Shown piece by piece: positions 9,858 to 18,667 of a stretch of 64,000 nucleotides of DNA. Below the pieces are notes generated by a model that had not been told where the DNA came from, did no database searches, and saw only the letters and a list, made by a program, of their open reading frames with translations. How positions within the stretch are numbered: the first letter of the stretch is position 1; each line of letters starts with the position of its first letter. The translations under genes and the position numbers were made by a program. Where the stretch lies: positions 930,001-994,000 of the forward strand of contig NZ_CP129964.1 in assembly GCF_030503675.1 (NCBI RefSeq), given 5' to 3'. This DNA comes from Lutimonas zeaxanthinifaciens. Lineage in GTDB: Bacteria > Bacteroidota > Bacteroidia > Flavobacteriales > Flavobacteriaceae.

Positions 9858-11057
9858 ATGAAAAATCAATTTTATTCCGCTTTGTATCCAGAAGATGGCA
9901 ACATGCTTCTCTTTCTTCTGTTTCAGTTTTTCGTTTCATTTTTAATTACCATTTTAATTACTCCGAAGTTAATTAGACTTGTTGTAAATAAGAATATTGG
10001 GGATAAACCTAATGAAAGAAGTTCTCACAAAAATATAACTCCTACTTTAGGAGGTATAGCGTTTTTCATTTCGTTAACAATTGGTATTTTAATGTTTTCC
10101 TTGTTAAATACTTGGTTACCGTTATATTTATTTCTAATGGGATTAAGTGTTTTGTTCATAACTGGGTTAATAGATGATATAAGGGTTCTATCGGCCAAGG
10201 CAAAATTGATTGCTCAGATTCTTGCAATATCAATTGTTTTAATTGGAATAGATTTGGATTCAATTAGCCTTCATGGTTTTATGGGATTTGAAGAGATTCC
10301 ATCTTTTTTTAAATTTATCTTGATTTATGGTACTTTTATTATTATCACCAATGCAATAAATTTAATTGATGGTATAGATGGTTTGGCAGCACTACTTGGA
10401 ATCATTATCTTAGGTATTTTTACGTTTTTCTTTTTCAATTTAGGATCCATATCAAATATGATTTTAAGTGTGGTTTTAATGGGTTCGTTATCAGCTTTTT
10501 TGTTTTTTAATTTATCGAAAAAAAGAAAAATATTTATGGGCGATACTGGAAGTATGATAATTGGTTTTGTTATTTCCTATTTGACAATTAACTTTTTGTC
10601 CTTGTCTAATGCAGATCTTGGTTCAATTGGTGTCAGCCCTCAAAATGCAGTTTACTTTCTGATAGGAATGTTGTTTATACCACTACTAGATGTCGTCCGT
10701 GTTTTTACTTTGAGAATTATGAAAGGATTAAATCCATTTAAGCCAGATCGAACACATATACATCATGTTTTAATTGATTGTGGATTGTCTCATGCAAAAT
10801 CCAGTTTGATTATTTCAGTTTTAGCAATTTTGAATGTTGGTATTATTTTTACACTTGGTATGAATAGTGATGTAAATATTTTTGTCGTAATTATGTTGAT
10901 TTCCGCTGTAATGTTGCAAGTGATCAGTTTTTTGAAGAATAACGCAGGGATTTTTAATAAAGGAATTTCGTTAACAGATGGAACTCATAAGATGATAGAA
11001 TATTTTCTTAAATCATTGAAAGAAGGAGCGTCGGTCGTGTTTCGAAGTCTATTTTAA
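9858..11057 (+). CDS. Undecaprenyl-phosphate glycosyl-1-phosphate transferase, WecA/TagO/MraY family
   Basis: Integral membrane enzyme expected to start glycan repeat-unit synthesis by moving a HexNAc-1-phosphate from a UDP-sugar to undecaprenyl phosphate. About ten hydrophobic helices are visible. Family motifs are present: DKPNERSSH with TPTLGGIAFF (first cytoplasmic loop), a GLIDDIRVLS segment, NLIDGIDGLAA (catalytic Asp pair), FMGDTGSM and the basic HIHH loop (PDRTHIHHVL). I chose ATG 9858 (MKNQFYSALYPE). An in-frame GTG at 9828 would add ten residues, and ATG 9903 (MLLFLLFQFF) would put the start right at the first helix. It lies alone on the plus strand between two minus-strand lyase paralogs and probably serves the downstream locus. 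Confidence 0.88.
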   Translation: MKNQFYSALYPEDGNMLLFLLFQFFVSFLITILITPKLIRLVVNKNIGDKPNERSSHKNITPTLGGIAFFISLTIGILMFSLLNTWLPLYLFLMGLSVLFITGLIDDIRVLSAKAKLIAQILAISIVLIGIDLDSISLHGFMGFEEIPSFFKFILIYGTFIIITNAINLIDGIDGLAALLGIIILGIFTFFFFNLGSISNMILSVVLMGSLSAFLFFNLSKKRKIFMGDTGSMIIGFVISYLTINFLSLSNADLGSIGVSPQNAVYFLIGMLFIPLLDVVRVFTLRIMKGLNPFKPDRTHIHHVLIDCGLSHAKSSLIISVLAILNVGIIFTLGMNSDVNIFVVIMLISAVMLQVISFLKNNAGIFNKGISLTDGTHKMIEYFLKSLKEGASVVFRSLF

Positions 11058-11119
11058 GAGATTAGGTTGTTATTCTCTTCGAATTCTACTTATCCTTATA
11101 AGACTAGTTAATCCTATAT

Positions 11120-14100
11120 CTATATAACTATTATTTTTCTTGAATGTGTGTCAAGTAAATTAAATAGTTTAATAATGTAAATTCCTTTTGGATAATTTGA
11201 AAAATCAAATTGCTCATTAATAATTTGGTTTTCTTTATATATTGGACTGGAATGAATCATTTGACCATTTAAATTATATATTAGAAGTTTATAATTATTA
11301 CCTAATTTACTCGAATGAAGATTAATAATTCCATTTGTTGGATTTGGGTAAATTTTAAGTTCTAGAGATTGCTCTATAATATTTTCTTTATTATTATTTA
11401 AATTTTTTACTATAGATTCATTGGTCAGGTTCTGTTCGTTTCCATTGTTGAATTCTTCATCATTTGATTCACAGTTTTTTACTGTAATCAAAGTTTGAAT
11501 TGTATATTGAAGTTCATTTCTAGTGTAAGTTAATGTATAGGCAGTTGTTCTTTTTGGACTTATTGTTATACTATTGGAAAAATCTCCTGTAGTCCATATA
11601 TAATTTTCTCCCTGCGGAGCGTTTAATGTGATGCTTTGACCTTGGCAGATTGATTGATCCTCACCGGCATCAGCAGTTATCTCAGGAGTAGGAGGTTGGT
11701 TAACGGTAACCCTTACGGTGTCTTTATCTTCACAGTTTCCGTTTGATACAGTTACTTCATAGGTTGTTGTAGAGTTAGGGCTTACAGTTATACTTTGAGT
11801 AGTTTCCCCTGTACTCCAAAGGTAATTACCTTCACCCGAGGCAGATAGAGTAACACTTTGTCCAGCTTCAATTGTCATATTGGCTCCAGCCCCTGCAACG
11901 GGTAATGGATTTACATTTACAATTACTTCATCGGTATCAGAAGCATTTCCTTCAGACACAGTAACAGAATAGGTATTGGTTTCATCAGGGTTAACGGTAA
12001 TGCTTTGAGTAGTTTCCCCATTGCTCCAAAGATATGTTGAACCACCAGAGGCAGTAAGTGTAGCGCTTTGACCTTGGCAGATTGATTGATCCTCACCGGC
12101 ATCAGCAGTTATCTCAGGAGTAGGAGGTTGGTTAACGGTAACCCTTACGGTGTCTTTATCTTCACAGTTTCCGTTTGATACAGTTACTTCATAGGTTGTT
12201 GTAGAGTTAGGGCTTACAGTTATACTTTGAGTAGTTTCCCCTGTACTCCAAAGGTAATTACCTTCACCCGAGGCAGATAGAGTAACACTTTGTCCAGCTT
12301 CAATTGTCATATTGGCTCCAGCCCCTGCAACGGGTAATGGATTTACATTTACAATTACTTCATCGGTATCAGAAGCATTTCCTTCAGACACAGTAACAGA
12401 ATAGGTATTGGTTTCATCAGGGTTAACGGTAATGCTTTGAGTAGTTTCCCCATTGCTCCAAAGATATGTTGAACCACCAGAGGCAGTAAGTGTAGCGCTT
12501 TGACCTTGGCAGATTGATTGATCCTCACCGGCATCAGCAGTTATCTCAGGAGTAGGAGGTTGGTTAACGGTAACCCTTACGGTGTCTTTATCTTCACAGT
12601 TTCCGTTTGATACAGTTACTTCATAGGTTGTTGTAGAGTTAGGGCTTACAGTTATACTTTGAGTAGTTTCCCCTGTACTCCAAAGGTAATTACCTTCACC
12701 CGAGGCAGATAGAGTAACACTTTGTCCAGCTTCAATTGTCATATTGGCTCCAGCCCCTGCAACGGGTAATGGATTTACATTTACAATTACTTCATCGGTA
12801 TCAGAAGCATTTCCTTCAGACACAGTAACAGAATAGGTATTGGTTTCATCAGGGTTAACGGTAATGCTTTGAGTAGTTTCCCCATTGCTCCAAAGATATG
12901 TTGAACCACCAGAGGCAGTAAGTGTAGCGCTTTGACCTTGGCAGATTGATTGATCCTCACCGGCATCAGCAGTTATCTCAGGAGTAGGAGGTTGGTTAAC
13001 GGTAACCCTTACGGTGTCTTTATCTTCACAGTTTCCGTTTGATACAGTTACTTCATAGGTTGTTGTAGAGTTAGGGCTTACAGTTATACTTTGAGTAGTT
13101 TCCCCTGTACTCCAAAGGTAATTACCTTCACCCGAGGCAGATAGAGTAACACTTTGTCCAGCTTCAATTGTCATATTGGCTCCAGCCCCTGCAACGGGTA
13201 ATGGATTTACATTTACAATTACTTCATCGGTATCAGAAGCATTTCCTTCAGACACAGTAACAGAATAGGTATTGGTTTCATCAGGGTTAACGGTAATGCT
13301 TTGAGTAGTTTCCCCATTGCTCCAAAGATATGTTGAACCACCAGAGGCAGTAAGTGTAGCGCTTTGACCTTGGCAGATTGATTGATCCTCACCGGCATCA
13401 GCAGTTATCTCAGGAGTAGGAGGTTGGTTAACGGTAACCCTTACGGTGTCTTTATCTTCACAGTTTCCGTTTGATACAGTTACTTCATAGGTTGTTGTAG
13501 AGTTAGGGCTTACAGTTATACTTTGAGTAGTTTCCCCTGTACTCCAAAGGTAATTACCTTCACCCGAGGCAGATAGAGTAACACTTTGTCCAGCTTCAAT
13601 TGTCATATTGGCTCCAGCCCCTGCAACGGGTAATGGATTTACATTTACAATTACTTCATCGGTATCAGAAGCATTTCCTTCAGACACAGTAACAGAATAG
13701 GTATTGGTTTCATCAGGGTTAACGGTAATGCTTTGAGTAGTTTCCCCATTGCTCCAAAGATATGTTGAACCACCAGAGGCAGTAAGTGTAGCGCTTTGAC
13801 CTTGGCAGATTGATTGATCCTCACCGGCATCAGCAGTTATCTCAGGAGTAGGAGGTTGGTTAACGGTAACCCTTACGGTGTCTTTATCTTCACAGTTTCC
13901 GTTTGATACAGTTACTTCATAGGTTGTTGTAGAGTTAGGGCTTACAGTTATACTTTGAGTAGTTTCCCCTGTACTCCAAAGGTAATTACCTTCACCCGAG
14001 GCAGATAGAGTAACACTTTGTCCAGCTTCAATTGTCATATTGGCTCCAGCCCCTGCAACGGGTAATGGATTTACATTTACAATTACTTCATCGGTATCAG

Positions 14101-15634
14101 AAGCATTTCCTTCAGACACAGTAACAGAATAGGTATTGGTTTCATCAGGGTTAACGGTAATGCTTTGAGTAGTTTCCCCATTGCTCCAAAGATATGTTGA
14201 ACCACCAGAGGCAGTAAGTGTAGCGCTTTGACCTTGGCAGATTGATTGATCCTCACCGGCATCAGCAGTTATCTCAGGAGTAGGAGGTTGGTTAAATATA
14301 CCTTTGTTTATATAACCGAAAGTATCGTCCCCCCAAACTCCTTCTTCGCCATCAGGAATCCCATTATTATTTGAATCCAATATAATTGTTCCTGAAGGAA
14401 TACGAGGATAGCCACCAACTTCGCTCGGGTCATCTATCAGTCTACCTCCAGATTTATCCGTAACATAATTTATGACTCTTTTTTCCGCATCGTTTCTTGA
14501 AAATGTTCCTACACCACCTTCGCCAAGAATATTACCGATCAATCTTTGATGATCAATAGTTGGAATATTTCTAAGTGGAGTGTTAAATGCTTGAGAAGAA
14601 AGCTGTCTGGAAGAAGCCCTTGATGTATAAGGGGCAACTCCTCCAATCGCATCCCATTCATCTTGATTTGCCGAGTTTCTGTGAGTATTTATATTCCCCC
14701 GTGCAAATGCATTAGCTTCAGAATCAGTGAGCAAAATATCATATCTAGAAAGGTTAATATCATTATTTTTAAAGGCGTAATTATTGATAAAATTTACATC
14801 TGAAGGAGAACTTATAATCATTCCAAAAGAACCATGATTAAACATGACATTATTGACGATTTCAAAAGTTCCTCTTCTACTATTTATAAGAGGATTCCTT
14901 TGATTATTATTTGCAAACAAATTGTTATAATAAGTAAATTTATCAGCTCGATCGCCAACTAAAGAACCCATACTATGAGGAGATCTATACTGAGAATGTC
15001 TAGAATCAGTTGTGTATTCGTGGGTTGAGTACATTAAAGCTTCAGCTATGATGCTGTTTTGGATAGTTACATTTTCGGGATCATACCATGCTCCTATATT
15101 CTCATCAGAGCTCCATAGGACCGTACAATGATCGATTAGAATATTTCTTCCTCCATCAACTGATATGTTATCCCCGACATGGTTATTGTTACTAGTTGCT
15201 CCAATGGCCAATGTTAGACCTCGAATTATAATACCATCTCCTCCTCGAATTTGAATTATTGGACCGGGAAAGTCTCTGGATCCGCGAATTAAAATTCCAT
15301 TTTTCGATGTTTGACCTGCAATATAGATTTGATGATTTCTCGGAGTTCTTATAATAGAATTCGAAACTATTGTACCGCTTAAGCCATTGAAAACAATTAT
15401 TTTAGCTCGACGTGAAGTTCTTGATTCAACAGCATCTTTAAGACTCCCAGGACCGGAGCTGTTTAAATTTGTAACCACGATTACTTCATAATCTTCACTA
15501 AAAGTCCAATTTGCACCAAATCCAGCAGCACCCTCGAATACCGTATTTCCTTGATTAAAAGATTGCCCAATTAGTATTATTGGAAATATACTGATACTAA
15601 TAAAAAGAAGTGACTTTTTTAGCGAAAAATTCAT
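11120..15634 (-). CDS. Giant T9SS-secreted pectate-lyase-like beta-helix protein with tandem Ig/PKD-like repeats (paralog 2)
   Basis: 1504 residues with the same architecture as the 841-residue paralog. A signal peptide (about 1-23) and a right-handed beta-helix (about 25-450; NSSGPGSLKDAVES start) are followed by six nearly perfect 144-residue units, each with two beta-sandwich modules. A seventh, diverged half unit (GENYIWTTGDFSNSI) and a type A T9SS sorting domain (last 80 residues, YPNPTNGIINLHSS and FSNYPKGIYIIKLF) complete it. The helix domains of the two paralogs are clearly homologous but diverged, whereas the repeat units are nearly identical between them. The repeats probably form a long stalk displaying the helix away from the outer membrane. 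Substrate and catalysis are unproven. The next annotated element upstream is a gene-free stretch, so the gene probably has its own promoter there. Confidence 0.88.
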   Translation of the reverse strand: MNFSLKKSLLFISISIFPIILIGQSFNQGNTVFEGAAGFGANWTFSEDYEVIVVTNLNSSGPGSLKDAVESRTSRRAKIIVFNGLSGTIVSNSIIRTPRNHQIYIAGQTSKNGILIRGSRDFPGPIIQIRGGDGIIIRGLTLAIGATSNNNHVGDNISVDGGRNILIDHCTVLWSSDENIGAWYDPENVTIQNSIIAEALMYSTHEYTTDSRHSQYRSPHSMGSLVGDRADKFTYYNNLFANNNQRNPLINSRRGTFEIVNNVMFNHGSFGMIISSPSDVNFINNYAFKNNDINLSRYDILLTDSEANAFARGNINTHRNSANQDEWDAIGGVAPYTSRASSRQLSSQAFNTPLRNIPTIDHQRLIGNILGEGGVGTFSRNDAEKRVINYVTDKSGGRLIDDPSEVGGYPRIPSGTIILDSNNNGIPDGEEGVWGDDTFGYINKGIFNQPPTPEITADAGEDQSICQGQSATLTASGGSTYLWSNGETTQSITVNPDETNTYSVTVSEGNASDTDEVIVNVNPLPVAGAGANMTIEAGQSVTLSASGEGNYLWSTGETTQSITVSPNSTTTYEVTVSNGNCEDKDTVRVTVNQPPTPEITADAGEDQSICQGQSATLTASGGSTYLWSNGETTQSITVNPDETNTYSVTVSEGNASDTDEVIVNVNPLPVAGAGANMTIEAGQSVTLSASGEGNYLWSTGETTQSITVSPNSTTTYEVTVSNGNCEDKDTVRVTVNQPPTPEITADAGEDQSICQGQSATLTASGGSTYLWSNGETTQSITVNPDETNTYSVTVSEGNASDTDEVIVNVNPLPVAGAGANMTIEAGQSVTLSASGEGNYLWSTGETTQSITVSPNSTTTYEVTVSNGNCEDKDTVRVTVNQPPTPEITADAGEDQSICQGQSATLTASGGSTYLWSNGETTQSITVNPDETNTYSVTVSEGNASDTDEVIVNVNPLPVAGAGANMTIEAGQSVTLSASGEGNYLWSTGETTQSITVSPNSTTTYEVTVSNGNCEDKDTVRVTVNQPPTPEITADAGEDQSICQGQSATLTASGGSTYLWSNGETTQSITVNPDETNTYSVTVSEGNASDTDEVIVNVNPLPVAGAGANMTIEAGQSVTLSASGEGNYLWSTGETTQSITVSPNSTTTYEVTVSNGNCEDKDTVRVTVNQPPTPEITADAGEDQSICQGQSATLTASGGSTYLWSNGETTQSITVNPDETNTYSVTVSEGNASDTDEVIVNVNPLPVAGAGANMTIEAGQSVTLSASGEGNYLWSTGETTQSITVSPNSTTTYEVTVSNGNCEDKDTVRVTVNQPPTPEITADAGEDQSICQGQSITLNAPQGENYIWTTGDFSNSITISPKRTTAYTLTYTRNELQYTIQTLITVKNCESNDEEFNNGNEQNLTNESIVKNLNNNKENIIEQSLELKIYPNPTNGIINLHSSKLGNNYKLLIYNLNGQMIHSSPIYKENQIINEQFDFSNYPKGIYIIKLFNLLDTHSRKIIVI
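11628..14290 (-). repeat. Six-copy 432-bp tandem array inside lyase paralog 2
   Basis: GTTAACGGTAAC begins at 11699, 12131, 12563, 12995, 13427 and 13859, exactly 432 bp apart, and the array ends at 14290. A partial copy of about 70 bp (11628-11698) precedes it. The variable positions I compared (for example CCCGAGGCAGATAGAG and TTTGTCCAGC) are the same in all six copies. Exact identity points to recent amplification or continuous homogenisation. Confidence 0.95.
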
Positions 15635-16391
15635 TGAGATTTACTTAAAATATTAATCTTTTTCTTTAACAATTTCATAAATAATTCAATTTATCTGTCT
15701 TATGTTTTGAAGCTGAGTTAGTCCTACAAAATATCGATACCATAAGAAGGACTGAATTAATATCATGCTAAGGCACAACAATTCAATCCAATTAGATCAC
15801 AAGAGATTATGAAAAGATAAAATGAGGGAGTGTAATTCAATCTTGCCTTAGAAAAAAACAAGCACAAAATTTTTTTTACGCTGCAAACGTATTATTAAAT
15901 TCTGGGAAAATTCTGAAGTTTTTTTGTTAAAATAGAAAAAATTAAAATAAAATTTTAAGGTGCTTAAAAAAAGGTATTTACGATTTTTATTTGAATTAAG
16001 TTTTTGTAACTTCTTATATTATTTTATTTGAAATAATGAATGATTACAAATTTAATCATTAAAGGGAAAATTTACATATATAATTTTTTTATATTTGAGT
16101 CGTTATTAAATCTATAAGAGTTCGAACCAAGCTATTTTCCCCTTACTTCTATTAGCTATATTGGACAAAATTTTACATTAAGGGACGAATACAGGTGATG
16201 AGAATTCCTTCGTAATATTCATAAGAATAAACGAATCGAATTTTCATAGTTCATTATTGATTAAGTGACAAATAGCTTTGTGATTTATAAGGGCGAAGCC
16301 GTTAATCTTAAAAAAAATCAAATGTTAAAATTATTATCATTTTTTAAAAAACAAGAAAAACATATTTAGTCTAATCGTGAAAAAGTACAAA
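15635..16391. other. Long gene-free leader region of the polysaccharide operon
   Basis: Very AT-rich divergent spacer with no convincing gene. TATATTTG at 16090-16097 matches the -7 box but lacks a TTG at 17-23 bp. If it is used, the operon would have a leader of about 290 nt. No NusG/UpxY-like gene or invertible-promoter repeat was recognised. Confidence 0.5.
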
Positions 16392-16628
16392 ATGAATTTA
16401 AAACAAGAAATCAAAGAATACATTATCGAAGCTTCTCTATCGGATTTTGACAAGATTAAAGATGAAACTTTAATTTTTGATAATGGATTATTAGATTCAA
16501 TGGGATTGTTATTTCTAATTGAATTTCTTAATGAAAAATATAAAATAGAAGTTAACGATCAAGAGCTAAATCCAAAAAATTTTGAATCTGTCAATAATAT
16601 TGCTGAATTTGTTGAAGGGAAGCTTTAG
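16392..16628 (+). CDS. Acyl carrier protein
   Basis: A small acidic four-helix carrier protein of 78 residues. The motif GLLDSMG (about residues 32-38) is the 4'-phosphopantetheine attachment site with the modified Ser, followed by the usual helix (LLFLIEFLNEKYKIEV). I prefer ATG 16392 (MNLKQEIKEYI). An in-frame GTG at 16377 would add MKKYK. It is the first gene of the operon and lies next to an amidotransferase, a NadE-like enzyme and an AMP-forming ligase. It is therefore more likely a dedicated carrier for an acyl or aminoacyl group destined for the glycan than the fatty-acid AcpP. Divergence from AcpP (no DSLDTVEL) supports this. Confidence 0.85.
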   Translation: MNLKQEIKEYIIEASLSDFDKIKDETLIFDNGLLDSMGLLFLIEFLNEKYKIEVNDQELNPKNFESVNNIAEFVEGKL

Positions 16629-16682
16629 ATATTTATTAAAGTATAGTAATTATTATATTTCAAGGTTTATTGAGTAAATTGA

Positions 16683-18656
16683 ATGTGTGGTATTGTTGGT
16701 TTTTATGGAGATTTTAAAGGTGACAAGACTCATGCCTTAAGATGTATGTTGACTAGAATACGTCATAGAGGACCGGATGAAAGTGGGGTGTTCCTTTCAA
16801 GAAAATGCAGTTTAGGAAGTGTACGATTAAGTATTATAGACTTGGAGTCTGGTACAATGCCGATTTCAAATCAGAATGAGTCGTTGTGGATAGTTTTCAA
16901 TGGGGAAATTTATAATCATAATGAGCTGAGAGAAGAGCTAGTTCATATCGGTTATCAATTTAGTACCAATTCTGATACTGAAGTTATTGTTAATCTTTAT
17001 CAAGAATATGGTCCTTCTTTTTTAAATAAATTAAATGGGCAATTTGCTATCGCAATCTATGATAAGGTCAAAAAACAACTTTTTTTAGGAAGAGATAGGG
17101 TGGGTATTAGGCCTTTATATTACACGCGTTTTAAGGATTCATTTATATTTGCCAGTGAAATAAAGGCTTTCTTAGATATTCCTGATTTTAATTTGTCGAT
17201 TTCTCCCGAAGCAATAAAACAATACTTTACTTTTTGGACTGCATTATCTCCTTCGACCCTTTTTAAAGAAGTGAGTGAAGTACCACCAGGTTGTTTTATG
17301 TTAATTAGTGAAGATGGGAATCAAATTGAGAGATACTGGAAATTAACTATTCCAAGACAAGGAGAACATACTTTTAAGGATTTGGATGAAGCTACATCGG
17401 AATTTGAAAAATTATTTACCAGTGCCGTTGAATTAAGACTCAGAGCGGACGTTCCCGTTGGGGCATATTTGAGCGGAGGTATTGATTCTAGTATAACAAC
17501 TTCGTTTATAAAGAAAATCAATCCATCTAATCTTAATACATTTTCAATTGGGTTTGATGAAAAAGAATTTGATGAATCTTCTTATCAAAAAATAGCTTCT
17601 GATTACTTTGGCACAAAACATTCGAGTGTCATATGTAGCTCTAAAGAAATTACAGATGAATTTAAGGAGGTAGTTTGGCATTGTGAATCTCCAATATTGA
17701 GAACGGCCCCGACTCCCATGAAATTACTTGCGAAAAATGTGAGAGAACATAATATGAAAGTTGTAATTACTGGAGAAGGAGCAGATGAGCTTTTGGGGGG
17801 TTATAATATTTTCAAAGAAACAAAAATTAGAAGATTTTGGGCGAAAGATCCGACCTCAAGAATTCGACCAACTTTATTAAGTAAGTTATATCCTTATTTG
17901 CCCCAAATTAAAAATTCAAATAGCAATGTATTGAAATTATTTTTTGGTTATAAATTGAATGAAACCGAATCTCCAATATATTCGCATTTACTTCGTTGGA
18001 ATAATACGAAAAGAATAAACAATTATTTGTCAGAGGAATTGAAAGAATTGCTAGATGGATATGACCCTATAGTGGATCTTATGAATCAATTGGCAGAGGA
18101 TTTTGAGGATTTTGATTATTTGTCAAGAGCTCAATGGTTGGAAATAAATTTATTTATGTCAGGCTACTTATTATCATCTCAAGGAGACAGAATGGCCATG
18201 GCAAATTCGGTAGAAGGAAGATACCCATTTTTAGATCATCGGATAATTGAATTTTGTATGCAACTGTCCCCAGATCTCAAATTAAATGGTTTAAATGAAA
18301 AGTTTTTATTAAAAAAAATGATGAAGGGAAGGATTCCAAATGTAATTTTGGAAAGATCTAAGCAAGCATATCGAGCCCCGATAAGAAGTGTTTTTCAATT
18401 TGATAACTTATCAGAATATCTGAAACGCATGCTCTCTGAGGAAGAAATCATAAAATCGAAAATATTTAGCATAGGTCACGTCACTAAACTATTGGATAGG
18501 ATGACAAATTATCAACGAATATCTGAAATTGATAATATGGCTCTTACAGGAATTCTTTCGATACAGATATTAAATGACCTTTTTATAAATAAATCAATTC
18601 CTAAATTGAATGAGGATGATTTGTTAAATCTAGATAAATTAATTATTGAATCTTAA
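16683..18656 (+). CDS. Asparagine synthase-like glutamine amidotransferase
   Basis: 657 residues with the full AsnB architecture. An N-terminal Ntn amidotransferase domain starts with MCGIVGF (Cys2 is the nucleophile after Met removal) and includes RHRGPDESG and FNGEIYNH. An ATP-pyrophosphatase synthase domain carries the PP-loop LSGGIDSS near residue 263 and EGADELLGGY near 365. In polysaccharide loci this family (for example WbpS and WbtH) is thought to amidate uronic acids or related carboxylates rather than aspartate. It lies 54 bp after the ACP gene and 11 bp before the NadE-like gene, so it is co-transcribed. True asparagine synthesis cannot be excluded from sequence alone, but the context argues for glycan or ACP-linked substrate amidation. 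Confidence 0.87.
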   Translation: MCGIVGFYGDFKGDKTHALRCMLTRIRHRGPDESGVFLSRKCSLGSVRLSIIDLESGTMPISNQNESLWIVFNGEIYNHNELREELVHIGYQFSTNSDTEVIVNLYQEYGPSFLNKLNGQFAIAIYDKVKKQLFLGRDRVGIRPLYYTRFKDSFIFASEIKAFLDIPDFNLSISPEAIKQYFTFWTALSPSTLFKEVSEVPPGCFMLISEDGNQIERYWKLTIPRQGEHTFKDLDEATSEFEKLFTSAVELRLRADVPVGAYLSGGIDSSITTSFIKKINPSNLNTFSIGFDEKEFDESSYQKIASDYFGTKHSSVICSSKEITDEFKEVVWHCESPILRTAPTPMKLLAKNVREHNMKVVITGEGADELLGGYNIFKETKIRRFWAKDPTSRIRPTLLSKLYPYLPQIKNSNSNVLKLFFGYKLNETESPIYSHLLRWNNTKRINNYLSEELKELLDGYDPIVDLMNQLAEDFEDFDYLSRAQWLEINLFMSGYLLSSQGDRMAMANSVEGRYPFLDHRIIEFCMQLSPDLKLNGLNEKFLLKKMMKGRIPNVILERSKQAYRAPIRSVFQFDNLSEYLKRMLSEEEIIKSKIFSIGHVTKLLDRMTNYQRISEIDNMALTGILSIQILNDLFINKSIPKLNEDDLLNLDKLIIES

Positions 18657-18667
18657 AAGTTAACATA

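Noticed and set aside
6989-14290. Repeat arrays as a CRISPR or mobile element
   Set aside because: The repeats are in-frame coding modules of 144 residues with no spacers, no transposase and no terminal inverted repeats.
16118-16128. GAGTTCGAACC, which resembles the T-loop region of a tRNA on the minus strand
   Set aside because: No acceptor, anticodon or D stems can be formed around it.
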